Made by a program: the position numbers and the translations under genes | Assembly (NCBI GenBank): GCA_020249925.1 | Contig: JADCER010000013.1 | Span: 186,001-250,000, forward strand | Origin: Roseomonas sp. | GTDB lineage: Bacteria; Pseudomonadota; Alphaproteobacteria; Acetobacterales; Acetobacteraceae | Direction: 5' to 3' | Length of the DNA: 64,000 bases | Notes under the pieces: model-generated | The model's input: only the letters and a program-made list of their open reading frames with translations | What the model was told of the DNA's origin: nothing | The model's database searches: none | Shown: positions 48,422-58,007 of the stretch, one piece after another | Position numbering within the stretch: position 1 is the stretch's first letter | Layout: the number at the start of each line of letters is the position of its first letter

Positions 48422-50814
48422 ATGAGATTACGCCAGCCTCCATCGGCCTGTCGCGTGAAGATTTGCCCAATTCCTATATCGGGCGGTCCGTACCGCGCCC
48501 AAATGTGCCGAAGCTGGTGCAGGGCCGCGCGACCTATACGGATGATGTGACGCTGCCGCGCATGCTGCATGCGGCATTTCTGCGCAGCCCCCATGCGCAT
48601 GCAAAAATCAGCGCCATTGATACGGCGCGCGCCAAGGCCGTGCCGGGGGTGATCCGCGTCTTTACCGGCCATGATCTGGCGAAATTTTGCGATCCCTGGG
48701 TCGCCACACTGGATCATTTGAAGGGCATGAAATCCGCCCCGCAATATCCACTACCGCTCAGCCGCGCCACCTGGCAGGGGGAGCCGATTGTGGCGGTGGT
48801 CGCAGAAAGCCGCGCCGCAGCCGAAGATGGCGTGGCCGCGCTGCAAGTGGAATTCGAAGCTTTGCCTGCGCAGATTGATATGGAAACGGCGCTCGCCCCA
48901 GGGTCCGTCGTGATCCATCCGGAACTTGGTGATAATCTGGTCTTTACCCGTACGGCCGAAACCGGCGATGTCGCCGCGGCTTTTGCCGCCGCGCATAAGG
49001 TTGTCGAGGCGCGCTTCGTCACGGGCCGGCATACGGGTGTGACGCTGGAACCGCGTTCCATCATCGCCGATTACAACCCGGCGGATGAAACACTCACCGT
49101 TTATCACTCGACCCAGGCGCCGCATATGATGCAGGGCGTCTTCGCCAAGCAGTTGCGCATGAAGGAAGGCGATGTCCGCGTGATCTGCAAGGATGTCGGT
49201 GGCAGCTTTGGCATCAAGGTGCATGTCTATCCGGATGAGGTCGCGGTGGCCGCCATGGCGCGCATTATGGGCCGCCCGGTGAAATTCGTGGCCGACCGCT
49301 TTGAATCCTTCGTGAGCGATATTCATGCGCGCGATCATCGCATCAAGGGGCGCCTGGCGGTGGATGCGGAAGGCCGCGTGCTGGCCTTTGATATTGATGA
49401 CCTGACCGGGATCGGCCCCTACTCCGTCTATCCGCGCACCAGCGCGATTGAGGGCAATCAGGTCGTCAATCTTTGCGGCGGCCCTTATGATTTCAAGAAT
49501 TACCGCTGCACCACCACCGTTGTGCTGCAGAATAAGACGCCGACCTGCCAATACCGCGCCGTCGGTCACCCAATCGCCACAGCGGTAACGGAAGGGCTGA
49601 TGGATCTGGCGGCCGAGGCGCTAGGGATGGACCCGGTGGAGATACGCCGGCGCAATCTTATCCGTGATGATGCCTATCCCTATACCTCACCGCCCGGCAT
49701 GCGTTTTGAAGGGCTTTCGCATCACGCGTCCTTGAACAAGCTGCTGGATATGGTGCCGCTTGAGCGAATTCGCGCGGATCAGGCAGAAGCACGCCAGCGC
49801 GGCGTTTATCGCGGCATTGGCTTTGCGTCCTTCATTGAACTGACCAATCCCTCGCCCTTCATGTATGGCATTGGTGGCGCGCGCATTTCCGCACAGGATG
49901 GCTGTACGGTGCGCATGGACCCGGATGGGTCCATTGTTGCTTCCTCTGGCGTCACGGAACAGGGCCAAGGGACTGAGGCAATCCTGGCGCAGATCGTCGC
50001 CCATGGCGTTGGCGTGCCGGTCAATCGCGTGAAGATCATCACTGGCGATACGCAGACCACGCCTTATGGCGGCGGAACCTGGGCGTGTCGTGGTGCGGGG
50101 ATTGGCGGGGAAGCGGCGCTGCAATCGGCCATTGCGCTCAAGCAGCAAATCCTGGAAGTGGCCGGCGCCATGCTGCAAGCGGTGCCAGATACACTTGATG
50201 TCGTGATGGGCGAAATCACGGATAGGGCCAGCGGCAAGCCGCGCATGACGCTGTTTGAACTGGGCCGCATCGTCTATTTCCGTGGCGATACCCTGCCCAA
50301 GGAATTGCCGCGCGAATTGGTACAGACGCGCCACTTCATCACCAAGGAATACCCCTTCGCCTTCACCAATGGCATTCAGGCAAGCTGGGTGGAAGTGGAC
50401 CCTGCCACCGGCATGGTGAAGCTGCTGGAACATTGGTGCGTGGAAGATTGCGGCCGCGTCGTGAACCCACTTTTGGTGGATGAACAGGTGCGCGGCGGCA
50501 TTGTGCAGGGCATTGGCGGCGCGCTTTACGAACATTGCGTCTATGATGCGGAAGGCAATCTGCTGACCACGACGCTCGCCGATTATCTGGTGCCCATGTC
50601 GGCGGAAATGCCCGAAATCCATGTTGGCCATGTGGAAACGCCAACGCGCGAATCCTTGCTTGGCGCCAAGGGCGCTGGAGAAGCCGGCACCGCCGGCGCG
50701 CCAGCGGCCATCATGAATGCCATCAATGATGCGCTGAAGCCCTTCAAGGCCCGCGTGCATGAACAGCCCTTCACGCCAGAGCGCATTCTGCGCGCGCTTG
50801 GCACCATCACCTGA
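48418..50814 (+). CDS. Molybdenum hydroxylase catalytic (large) subunit, xanthine dehydrogenase family
   Basis: 798 residues. N-terminal Ald_Xan_dh_C domain (GRATYTDDVTLPRMLHAAFL then RSPHAHAKISAIDT), Mo-cofactor regions (KDVGGSFGIKVHVYPDEVAV, CQYRAVGHPIATAVTEGLMD, GVTEQGQGTEAILAQIVAHG) and the catalytic Glu region GAKGAGEAGTAGAPAAIMNA. The active-site loop reads QYRAVGHP and lacks the AYxCSFR of form I CO dehydrogenase, so this is not a respiratory CODH. An N-heterocycle, aldehyde or aromatic-acid substrate is more likely. Followed by a TRAP transporter 47 bp later. Confidence 0.92.
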   Translation: MNEITPASIGLSREDLPNSYIGRSVPRPNVPKLVQGRATYTDDVTLPRMLHAAFLRSPHAHAKISAIDTARAKAVPGVIRVFTGHDLAKFCDPWVATLDHLKGMKSAPQYPLPLSRATWQGEPIVAVVAESRAAAEDGVAALQVEFEALPAQIDMETALAPGSVVIHPELGDNLVFTRTAETGDVAAAFAAAHKVVEARFVTGRHTGVTLEPRSIIADYNPADETLTVYHSTQAPHMMQGVFAKQLRMKEGDVRVICKDVGGSFGIKVHVYPDEVAVAAMARIMGRPVKFVADRFESFVSDIHARDHRIKGRLAVDAEGRVLAFDIDDLTGIGPYSVYPRTSAIEGNQVVNLCGGPYDFKNYRCTTTVVLQNKTPTCQYRAVGHPIATAVTEGLMDLAAEALGMDPVEIRRRNLIRDDAYPYTSPPGMRFEGLSHHASLNKLLDMVPLERIRADQAEARQRGVYRGIGFASFIELTNPSPFMYGIGGARISAQDGCTVRMDPDGSIVASSGVTEQGQGTEAILAQIVAHGVGVPVNRVKIITGDTQTTPYGGGTWACRGAGIGGEAALQSAIALKQQILEVAGAMLQAVPDTLDVVMGEITDRASGKPRMTLFELGRIVYFRGDTLPKELPRELVQTRHFITKEYPFAFTNGIQASWVEVDPATGMVKLLEHWCVEDCGRVVNPLLVDEQVRGGIVQGIGGALYEHCVYDAEGNLLTTTLADYLVPMSAEMPEIHVGHVETPTRESLLGAKGAGEAGTAGAPAAIMNAINDALKPFKARVHEQPFTPERILRALGTIT

Positions 50815-50860
50815 ACAGATTCAACGGCGTTCGCAAAACGCCACAACAGGGAGATTTGCA

Positions 50861-51931
50861 ATGACCACCCTTCGACGGAGCCTGATTCTGGGCGCTTCGG
50901 CGCTGCCCTTGTTTTCCATCCATAGCCGCGCACAAACGGCGCTGAACATCACCATCGCCTCCAGCCACCCGGTTGCGAATTTCTGGGTGTCGATGATGAA
51001 GAATGTCTTCCAGCCGGAAGTGGACAAGCTGCTGCGCGACGGCGGCAATACGCATCGCGTCAATTGGCGTGAATCCTATGGCGGCACGCTCTATCGCTTC
51101 CAGGACACGATGGAAGCCGTGCGCGATAACATCACCGATATCGGCTATGTCGGTACGCTCTGGGAAGGCAGCACCATGCCGCTGCAGAACGTGACCTATT
51201 TCACGCCTTTCGCGACCGGTGATCACGCCCTGGTGGCCAATGCGTTTGAGGCGATGAACCAGAATGTGCCGGCCATTCGGCAGAATTGGAACGGCCTCAA
51301 TATGGTGCCGCTCAGTTCCTACATCACCGATACCTATCACATCTGGTCGAATTTCCCGGTGCGCAGCCTGGATGATTTGCGCAACCGCAAAATCTCGGCC
51401 CCTGGCACCAGCGCCAATTGGCTGACCGGCACGGGCGCGACGCCGGTGGATGGCGCGCTCACTACCTATTACACCGATATCCAGACCGGTGTTTCAGAAG
51501 GCGCGCTTTCCTTCTTTGTTGGTATTCTGCCGACCCGCGTGCATGAAGTGGCGCGCTACATCACGAAATGCGATGTGGGTGCGATGTATGTCGGCGGCAT
51601 TGCGGCGAATAAGCAGCGCTTTGATCGTTGGCCAGAAGGTGTACGCCGCGCCATGACGGAAGCGGGCAAAACGACGACGCAGGCGCATATTCGCGATGTC
51701 TCGGCCCGCATCGCGGCGGCTGAGACGGAAATGCAGCGCCAGGGCGCCATCATCAGCACCCTGCCAACGGCAGAGCGTGAGCGCTGGATCCGCGGCCTGC
51801 CCAATCTGGCGCGCACCTGGGTGGATAGCTCTGGCCCCGCGGCGCGGGATGTGTTGAACGCTTATTTTGCGGCCATTCGCGCGGCAGGCCAGACGCCTGG
51901 GCGCAATTGGGACCGCGAAGTCACTTCCTGA
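50861..51931 (+). CDS. TRAP-type substrate-binding protein
   Basis: 356 residues with a twin-arginine-like signal (MTTLRRSLILGASALPLFSI, cleavage near SRAQT). DctP-family features: LNITIASSHPVANFWVSMMK, NWRESYGGTLYRFQDTMEAV, RDNITDIGYVGTLWEGSTMP, DDLRNRKISAPGTSANWLTG and TYYTDIQTGVSEGALSFFVG. The Arg usually expected to bind carboxylate appears replaced here (RKISAPG), so the ligand may differ from simple dicarboxylates. Likely cotranscribed with the molybdenum hydroxylase genes and the two permease genes. Confidence 0.87.
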   Translation: MTTLRRSLILGASALPLFSIHSRAQTALNITIASSHPVANFWVSMMKNVFQPEVDKLLRDGGNTHRVNWRESYGGTLYRFQDTMEAVRDNITDIGYVGTLWEGSTMPLQNVTYFTPFATGDHALVANAFEAMNQNVPAIRQNWNGLNMVPLSSYITDTYHIWSNFPVRSLDDLRNRKISAPGTSANWLTGTGATPVDGALTTYYTDIQTGVSEGALSFFVGILPTRVHEVARYITKCDVGAMYVGGIAANKQRFDRWPEGVRRAMTEAGKTTTQAHIRDVSARIAAAETEMQRQGAIISTLPTAERERWIRGLPNLARTWVDSSGPAARDVLNAYFAAIRAAGQTPGRNWDREVTS

Positions 51932-51949
51932 TCCGGAAGGCCTGCCCGC

Positions 51950-52504
51950 TTGGCTGATGATATTGATATGGCGGCGTTGGATAGCGCCGCCCCCAGGCAG
52001 CCCCTCGGCCCGATCCAGATGCTGCTTGATGGCCTGGCCGCCATTGGCACCATTTGGACCTTCGGGCTGATGCTGCTGATTTGTGCCGATGTCATTGGCC
52101 GATCCTTCCTGAATGCGCCCATCACCGGGGTCGCGGAAATTGCCGCGCATTCGGTGGTGGGGATCGTCTTTCTGCAGATTGGCGCCACCATCTATCACCG
52201 CCGCATGACACGCGCGGATTTCCTGATCCAGCGGGTGCTGGCCTGGGCGCCGCGTTTCGGGCGCGGGCTTGAGGCGTTGTTTTTTCTGATCGGCGCGGCG
52301 GTGATGTTCTTCATCGCGCAAGCCGCTTGGCCGGGCATGTGGAATTCCATCAATTTGCGCGAATTCTTCGGCGTGCAGGGGCTTTTCACCGTGCCGACCT
52401 GGCCCTTTCGTGGCCTGATCGTGCTGGGCGGCGTGGCGGGGGGCATTGCCTATCTGGCGGTATTTGTCGCGGAACTGCGCGGGATGCTGACGCGCCATGG
52501 ATGA
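51950..52504 (+). CDS. TRAP transporter small permease
   Basis: 184 residues from a TTG at 51950 preceded by GGAAGG; an ATG six codons later is the alternative. Four membrane segments (IGTIWTFGLMLLICADVIGR, AAHSVVGIVFLQIGATIYHR, ALFFLIGAAVMFFIAQAAWP, RGLIVLGGVAGGIAYLAVFV) and the DctQ signature DVIGRSFLNAPITGVAEI. Overlaps the large permease by 8 bases. Confidence 0.9.
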   Translation: MADDIDMAALDSAAPRQPLGPIQMLLDGLAAIGTIWTFGLMLLICADVIGRSFLNAPITGVAEIAAHSVVGIVFLQIGATIYHRRMTRADFLIQRVLAWAPRFGRGLEALFFLIGAAVMFFIAQAAWPGMWNSINLREFFGVQGLFTVPTWPFRGLIVLGGVAGGIAYLAVFVAELRGMLTRHG

Positions 52505-53816
52505 TACCAGCCTTGGCTTCGCCTTGATCGGGCTGATGGTGACGCTGATCATCATCGGCCTGCCTATTGGCATTACGCTGATTTCAACTGGTGCTATCGG
52601 TGTTTGGCTGATCCGCGAGAATCCTGATCTGGCCTTTCGCTTCGCCGCCATGGCGACCTATTCCGGCATTCAGGATTATCTGTTTGCGACCATACCGCTT
52701 TTCGTCCTGATGGGGCTTTTGGTCAGTATTTCCGATGTCGGGAAGGACACGTTTGATGTCGCCCAGAATTTATTGAAACGCATCAAGGGCGGGCTTGGAA
52801 TCGCAACCGTTGGCGCCAATGCGGTATTCGCGGCGGTGACAGGGGTTTCCATCGCCTCTGCCGCTGTCTTCACCAAAGTCGCGGTGCCTGAGATGGTGCG
52901 CCACGGCTATTCCATGCGCTTCGCCGCCGGCACGGTCGCGGGCAGCAGCATTCTTGGCATGCTGATACCGCCGTCACTGCTCATGATCGTCTATGGCGTA
53001 TTGGCCGAGGTTTCCATCGGCGCCATGTTCATCGCGGGCGCCATTCCGGGCGTGATTATCGCCATCAGCTTCGCCATCATGATCTGGTGCTATGCGCGTT
53101 TCGCGCCCCAGCGCATCATGAACGCTACCACCGGCCCTGTGATGGTTGATGAAAAGCTCATGGGCCCGGCGGAAATGCTCGGCAAGTCAGTGCCCATCCT
53201 CTCGCTTGTGGCGCTGATCCTGGGCGGGCTTTACACAGGTTTCTTCACGCCGACCGAAGCAGGTGCGGTGGGTGCTGCGGGCGCCTTGCTGATTGCCTTG
53301 GTAAGGCGGCGCCTGACGCTTGCGAAATTCTGGCGTGTTCTGCGTGAAACCGGCCTGGTCTCAGCCGCCATCCTGTTCCTGCTTATTGCGGCCGGGCTTT
53401 ATTCGCGCATGCTGTCCATGGCGGGCGTGCCCAATGCCATTGGCGATTTCGTAGAGCATTTGGGCCTTGGGCCTTATGGGTTCCTGTTCGCCTTCGTCAT
53501 TGTCATTCTTCTGATGGGGATGATTCTGGACAGTACCTCCATTCTGCTCATCATGGTGCCGATTGGCGCACCGATCGCAACCGCGATGGGGTTTGACCTG
53601 ATCCATTTCGGTATTGTCACCATCATTGCAGTGGAGATGGGGTTGCTGACGCCGCCCTTTGGCATTTCGGTCTTTACCGTGAAGGCAACCTTGGCTGACC
53701 CGAAGGTCAGCATTGAATCGATCTTTGCCGGCGCCTTGCCCTTTGTGGCGGTGATGGGCTTGGCGCTGATCCTGATCGCCTTCTTCCCCATTCTTGCGAC
53801 AGCGCTTGTGCGCTAG
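52497..53816 (+). CDS. TRAP transporter large permease
   Basis: 439 residues, about 12 membrane segments. Signatures: YLFATIPLFVLMGLLVSISD, GANAVFAAVTGVSIASAAVF, GSSILGMLIPPSLLMIVYGV, LAEVSIGAMFIAGAIPGVII, and the EMGLLTPPFGISVFTVKATL end region. With the two preceding genes it makes a full TRAP system. Its TAG stop codon is also the first arm of a 15-bp palindrome (53814-53855). Confidence 0.93.
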   Translation: MDDTSLGFALIGLMVTLIIIGLPIGITLISTGAIGVWLIRENPDLAFRFAAMATYSGIQDYLFATIPLFVLMGLLVSISDVGKDTFDVAQNLLKRIKGGLGIATVGANAVFAAVTGVSIASAAVFTKVAVPEMVRHGYSMRFAAGTVAGSSILGMLIPPSLLMIVYGVLAEVSIGAMFIAGAIPGVIIAISFAIMIWCYARFAPQRIMNATTGPVMVDEKLMGPAEMLGKSVPILSLVALILGGLYTGFFTPTEAGAVGAAGALLIALVRRRLTLAKFWRVLRETGLVSAAILFLLIAAGLYSRMLSMAGVPNAIGDFVEHLGLGPYGFLFAFVIVILLMGMILDSTSILLIMVPIGAPIATAMGFDLIHFGIVTIIAVEMGLLTPPFGISVFTVKATLADPKVSIESIFAGALPFVAVMGLALILIAFFPILATALVR

Positions 53817-53855
53817 AGCATGCTGCGTTCACGTGGGCTCACGCAGCACGCTCTA
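53814..53855. repeat. Palindrome starting at the TRAP permease stop codon
   Basis: Arms TAGAGCATGCTGCGT (53814-53828) and ACGCAGCACGCTCTA (53841-53855) pair at 14 of 15 positions around a 12-base loop. The TAG stop codon is the outermost part of the left arm. Lies between the convergent TRAP permease and Bug-type genes and may act as a terminator or REP-type repeat. Confidence 0.6.
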
Positions 53856-53880
53856 CCTCGTTGTTTTTCGAGCATCTTCA

Positions 53881-53908
53881 CACGTTCAGATGATTCCATC
53901 TGAACGTG
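53881..53908. repeat. Second palindrome in the same convergent spacer
   Basis: CACGTTCAGATG (53881-53892), ATTC, CATCTGAACGTG (53897-53908): a perfect 12-bp stem with a 4-base loop. AGCA (53871-53874) and TGCT (53912-53915) can extend it. It has the look of a dispersed REP-type repeat, but only this copy is in the window. The rest of the spacer to 53998 shows nothing else. Confidence 0.6.
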
Positions 53909-53998
53909 ATCTGCTGTGAGCCGTCTCCCGCTTGGATAACCCTGCGGAAGACGCCGCGAACAGCCTATGGGCGCGCAAACCCCCATCGGGCGATCACG

Positions 53999-54979
53999 TC
54001 ACTCCGGCCTCACGCCCGCGGTGCGCAGCACGGCGGCGCTGCGCGCCAATTCCTCACGCACATAGGCGGCGAAGGCTGGAATGGTCGCGAATTGCGGTTC
54101 GATTTCAATGCCAATGTCAACCAGGCGCGGTCTGATGCGTTCCAGCGCCGCGTTGTAGGTGACATTCAGCGATTCCACGATGCTGCGCGGTGTCTGCGCC
54201 GGCACAAAGGCACCCATCCAGGCCGCACCAGCCCAGGCGGGCAGCCCGGCTTCAGTGGCTGAGGGAATTTCCGGCAGGCTCGCCACGCGCTGAGACCCGG
54301 AAATGGCAATCGGGCGCACCGTGCCGGCGCGGATATGAGAAGTGGCGGAAGCGGTCGGGTCCACTGCCATATGCGCTTCGCCCGAAATCACTGCCGCCAT
54401 GGCGGGGCCACCACCGCGATATTGCACCATCTGCATTTCCACATCCGGCAGCACGGCGCGGAAGACCTCTGAGGTCAAATGATTGGCGCTGCCAATCCCG
54501 GCAGAGGCAAAATTGATCTTCCCCGAATTGGCGCGCAACCAAACAATCAGGGATTGCATATCGGTCGCGGGAATATTGCGATTGATCACCAGCACCTGCG
54601 GAATGCGGCCCAAATGCGCAACGGGGGCGAAATCCGCAATCGGATCATATGGCATGCGCGCCACCAGGCTGGGCGCGATCACATGCGCATTGGAATGGAT
54701 CATGATGGTATAGCCATCCGGCGCGGATTTGGCGGCGGCCTCTGCGCCGATCAGCCCGGCCGCACCGCCGGCGCGGTTTTCCACCACCATATTCTGGCCG
54801 AGCATCTGCCCCGCCGCATCGGACACCAGCCGCGCCACCACATCGGTCGCCCCGCCGGGCGCGAAGGGCACAATCACGCGCATCGGCCGATCCGGCCGCC
54901 AGGCCCCCTGCGCGCGGGCTGAGGCAAGGGCAGGTGTGGCAAGCGCAAGCGCCAAAGCGCCACGACGAGTAAGCTGCAT
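53999..54979 (-). CDS. Bug/TctC-family periplasmic solute-binding protein
   Basis: 326 residues from the ATG at 54979 with a signal peptide (MQLTRRGALALALATPALAS, cleavage near ARAQ; twin-Arg-like). Family motifs: RPMRVIVPFAPGGATDVVAR, QNMVVENRAGGAAGLIGAEA, AAKSAPDGYTIMIHSNAHVI, FASAGIGSANHLTSEVFRAV, MQYRGGGPAM-like and the C-terminal AFVPAQTPRSIVESLN. Bug proteins capture organic acids; many act without an adjacent permease. No tctA/tctB here. Divergent from the TPP enzyme. Confidence 0.92.
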   Translation of the reverse strand: MQLTRRGALALALATPALASARAQGAWRPDRPMRVIVPFAPGGATDVVARLVSDAAGQMLGQNMVVENRAGGAAGLIGAEAAAKSAPDGYTIMIHSNAHVIAPSLVARMPYDPIADFAPVAHLGRIPQVLVINRNIPATDMQSLIVWLRANSGKINFASAGIGSANHLTSEVFRAVLPDVEMQMVQYRGGGPAMAAVISGEAHMAVDPTASATSHIRAGTVRPIAISGSQRVASLPEIPSATEAGLPAWAGAAWMGAFVPAQTPRSIVESLNVTYNAALERIRPRLVDIGIEIEPQFATIPAFAAYVREELARSAAVLRTAGVRPE

Positions 54980-55102
54980 GAAACGGCGTCCTTCCCGGTT
55001 TGAATGCTTCCCTGAGCGGGCGCTTATACAGATTTTGCGGCCTGGCGCCATGGATCATCTTTGGCCCCCGCGCTATGCCTTCTGCCAGGAAGGATCGCTA
55101 TC

Positions 55103-56716
55103 ATGAAAACCGCTGCTGAAGCCCTGATTGAATTCCTCGCTGCCCAGGGCATTGACCGGGCCTATTGCGTGCCCGGTGAAAGCTATATCGCGCTGCTTGA
55201 TGCGCTGCATGCCCATCCGCGGATGGATCTTGTCACCTGCCGCAGCGAAGGCGGCGCCGGCTTCATGGCGGTGGCCGATGGCAAAATGACTGGCAAGCCC
55301 GGCGTGGTGCTGGTCTCACGGGGCCCCGGCGCCTGCAATGCCTCCATCGCGGTGCATACGGCGGAACAGGATGCTGTGCCGATGATCCTGTTGATCGGGC
55401 AGGTGGAAAAGCGCGATCTGCGCCGCAATGCCTTTCAGGAAATTGACTATGCCCGGATGTTTGGCGGCATCGCGAAATGGGTCGGGGAAGCGACCAGCGC
55501 GGATCAGGTGCCGGAATTGATCGCGCGCGCCTATGCCATGGCGATGCAGGGCGTGCCGGGGCCGGTGGTGCTCAGCCTGCCGGAAGATGTGCTGGCCGAG
55601 CCCTGCGCCGCCGCCATCCCACCAGCCACCATCGCCGCACCGGCGCAACCTGCACCTACTGATGTCGCACGGCTCGCCGCCATGCTGCGCGGCGCGGAAC
55701 GCCCGATCATCCTGGCGGGCCATGCGCTTGACACGCCGGGCGGGCGCGAAGCCTTGCTGGCCTTTGCCGAGGACTGGCAGACCCCGGTTGCGGTTTCCTT
55801 CCGCCGACAGGATCTTTTCCCGAATGATCACGCGCTTTACGCGGGTGATCTTGGCCTGAGGAATCCGGATGCGCAGCGCGCCGCTTTTGCCGATGCTGAT
55901 CTGGTGGTCGCCCTCGGTACGCGGCTGACGGATATCACCACGCAAGGCTGGACTTGGCCCGCTCCCGGTCAGCGCCTTGCGCATATCTGCGCGGAACCGC
56001 GCTTTTTGGGTTGGCATTTCCCGGCAGAGCTTGCCGTTGCCGCTGATGCACGCGCGGTGCTGGCCGCGCTTGGCGCGGAAAAGCCGGGGGCACCCGCCGC
56101 ACGCGGCGCCTGGGCGAGGAAGCTGCGCGATTTGCAAACCGCCGATAGCCAGGTTGCGCCAACCACGCATAATGATGGCGTCGCCTTCGCGCGCATCGCG
56201 AAGCTGATTGGTGAGATCGCGGCACCCGATGCGATGATTGCGCTGGATGCCGGCACTTTCGGTGCGCCCTTCTATCGCAAGATCGCCTGGGTTTCGCCGC
56301 GCCGTTTATTGGCACCGGTTTCGGGCGCCATGGGCTTTGGTGTGCCGGCCGGTGTGGCAGCAGCGCTGCGCTATCCCAATCGGCAAGTGATTGCGCTGGT
56401 CGGTGATGGTGGCGCCTTGATGACCGGCGGGGAATTTGCGGTGGCGGTGGCGCGTGGCGTGCCGCTCAAGATGATCCTGTCCGATAATGGGTCCTACGCT
56501 TCCATCCGCATCCATCAGGAACGTGCCCATCCCGGGCGCGTGAGTGGCACCAGCCTGGAAAACCCGGATTTCGCCGCCTGGTGCGCGGCGTTTCGTGTGC
56601 CGGTGACGCGCATTGAAACCGATGCGGATATGCCGAAGCTCGCCGAAGCACTCGCGGCACCGGGGCCGGCCGCGATCCATGTACGCACCTCCTTGCAGGC
56701 GGTGCTTCCAAACTAG
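55103..56716 (+). CDS. Thiamine-diphosphate-dependent enzyme, acetolactate synthase-like
   Basis: 537 residues from the ATG at 55103 with AGGAAGGA upstream. The three-domain POX/ALS fold is complete: PYR domain with catalytic Glu26 (YCVPGESYIALLDAL) and RSEGGAGFMAVADGKMTGKP, central domain (RPIILAGHALDTPGGREALL), and PP domain with the ThDP motif GDGGALMTGG (from about residue 434) to Asn about 462. It may be a benzoylformate decarboxylase/oxalyl-CoA-like or acetolactate synthase-like enzyme; the product cannot be fixed. No regulatory subunit gene is adjacent, so a catabolic role is more likely. The stop codon TAG is provided by a repeat element. Confidence 0.82.
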   Translation: MKTAAEALIEFLAAQGIDRAYCVPGESYIALLDALHAHPRMDLVTCRSEGGAGFMAVADGKMTGKPGVVLVSRGPGACNASIAVHTAEQDAVPMILLIGQVEKRDLRRNAFQEIDYARMFGGIAKWVGEATSADQVPELIARAYAMAMQGVPGPVVLSLPEDVLAEPCAAAIPPATIAAPAQPAPTDVARLAAMLRGAERPIILAGHALDTPGGREALLAFAEDWQTPVAVSFRRQDLFPNDHALYAGDLGLRNPDAQRAAFADADLVVALGTRLTDITTQGWTWPAPGQRLAHICAEPRFLGWHFPAELAVAADARAVLAALGAEKPGAPAARGAWARKLRDLQTADSQVAPTTHNDGVAFARIAKLIGEIAAPDAMIALDAGTFGAPFYRKIAWVSPRRLLAPVSGAMGFGVPAGVAAALRYPNRQVIALVGDGGALMTGGEFAVAVARGVPLKMILSDNGSYASIRIHQERAHPGRVSGTSLENPDFAAWCAAFRVPVTRIETDADMPKLAEALAAPGPAAIHVRTSLQAVLPN

Positions 56717-56835
56717 TGGTGCGATTTATGCTGACCTATCCCCTGCCCCAAAAGCCCCCGCGCACCACTAGCCGTGTATTTGGTGGGCGGATTCACGCCG
56801 CTTTCGGGAACCGACAGCGGCGATCGGACCACTAG
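56713..56835 (+). repeat. Two-module palindromic element, copy 3 (TPP enzyme-aroC)
   Basis: Exactly 123 bp, like copy 1. Module A arms CTAGTGGTGCG (56713-56723) and CGCACCACTAG (56761-56771) are perfect. Module B stem is GCCGCTTTCG / CGACAGCGGC around GGAAC: one base pair changed on both sides relative to copy 1 (T-A to C-G) and one mismatch. The first TAG is the stop codon of the TPP enzyme gene. The end lies 43 bases before the aroC ATG. Orientation follows transcription. Confidence 0.9.
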
Positions 56836-56878
56836 GGGCGCTTGTCGCAAGGCAGGGGGCGGGATAGACCCATGCGCC

Positions 56879-57985
56879 ATGTCGCATAACAGTTTCGGCC
56901 ATCTTTTCCGCGTCACCACCTGGGGCGAAAGCCATGGGCCGGCGATTGGCTGCGTGGTGGATGGCGCGCCGCCGCGCATGGCGCTTTCGGAAGCCGATAT
57001 CCAGCCCTTTCTGGATCGGCGCCGACCAGGCCAATCCAAATTCGTCACACAGCGGCAGGAAGCGGATCAGGTGCGGATTCTCTCGGGCGTGTTTGAAGGC
57101 CAGACCACCGGCACACCCATTGCGCTGATGATCGAAAACACCGATCAGCGCAGCAAGGATTATGGGGAAATCAAGGATCGTTTCCGCCCTGGTCATGCTG
57201 ATATTGCCTATGAATTGAAATACGGCATTCGCGATTACCGCGGCGGCGGGCGTTCCAGCGCGCGCGAGACCGCGATGCGCGTCGCGGCCGGCGCCATTGC
57301 GCGCAAGGTGCTGGGCGATAGCGTGCGGATCAGGGGTGCGCTTGTCGCCATGGGCGGGGATGCGGTGGACCGCGCCAATTGGGATTGGTCGGCGGTGGAT
57401 GAAAATGATTTTTTCTGTCCGGACCGTGCCGCTGCCGCGCGCTGGGAAGAACAGCTATTGGCGCTGCGCAAATCCGGCAATTCAGTGGGCGCGGTGATTG
57501 AAATTGTCGCAGAAGGCGTGCCCCCCGGCTTGGGTGCGCCGATTTACGGCAAGCTTGATGCGGATTTGGCGGGCGCGCTGATGGGGATCAATGCCGTGAA
57601 GGGGGTTGAGATTGGCGATGGCTTCGCTGCCGCCGCGCTGACCGGCACGGCCAATGCGGATGAAATGCGGATGGGTGAAGGCGGCCTTGTAGCCTTTCAG
57701 GCCAATCATGCTGGCGGCGTTTTGGGCGGCATCAGCACTGGCCAGCCGATTGTGGCCCGCTTTGCGGTGAAGCCCACCAGTTCGATTCTGGAGCCTCGGC
57801 TTGGCGTTGATCGCTTCGGACAGGATGTGGAGATCATCACCAAGGGCCGCCATGACCCCTGCGTTGGCATTCGCGCCGTCCCGGTTGGCGAAGCGATGAT
57901 GGCGCTGGTGCTGGCAGATCACTTGCTGCGCCATCGCGCGCAGAATCCGGATGCGCCAAGCGCGCCGCGCCTGCCGCGCAACTGA
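56879..57985 (+). CDS. aroC: Chorismate synthase AroC
   Basis: 368 residues from the ATG at 56879. The three family signatures are present: [40 protein letters not shown]-type segment ([18 protein letters not shown]) and [10 protein letters not shown] with [20 protein letters not shown]. It uses reduced FMN to convert EPSP to chorismate, the last shared step of aromatic amino acid synthesis. Upstream in-frame sequence overlaps the repeat element and is not used. Confidence 0.96.
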   Translation: MSHNSFGHLFRVTTWGESHGPAIGCVVDGAPPRMALSEADIQPFLDRRRPGQSKFVTQRQEADQVRILSGVFEGQTTGTPIALMIENTDQRSKDYGEIKDRFRPGHADIAYELKYGIRDYRGGGRSSARETAMRVAAGAIARKVLGDSVRIRGALVAMGGDAVDRANWDWSAVDENDFFCPDRAAAARWEEQLLALRKSGNSVGAVIEIVAEGVPPGLGAPIYGKLDADLAGALMGINAVKGVEIGDGFAAAALTGTANADEMRMGEGGLVAFQANHAGGVLGGISTGQPIVARFAVKPTSSILEPRLGVDRFGQDVEIITKGRHDPCVGIRAVPVGEAMMALVLADHLLRHRAQNPDAPSAPRLPRN

Positions 57986-58007
57986 AGGCGCCAAGCCCTG
58001 CCGGGAA

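Noticed and set aside
48418-50814. Naming the molybdenum operon coxMSL (aerobic CO dehydrogenase)
   Set aside because: The catalytic subunit lacks the AYxCSFR loop that marks form I CO dehydrogenase.
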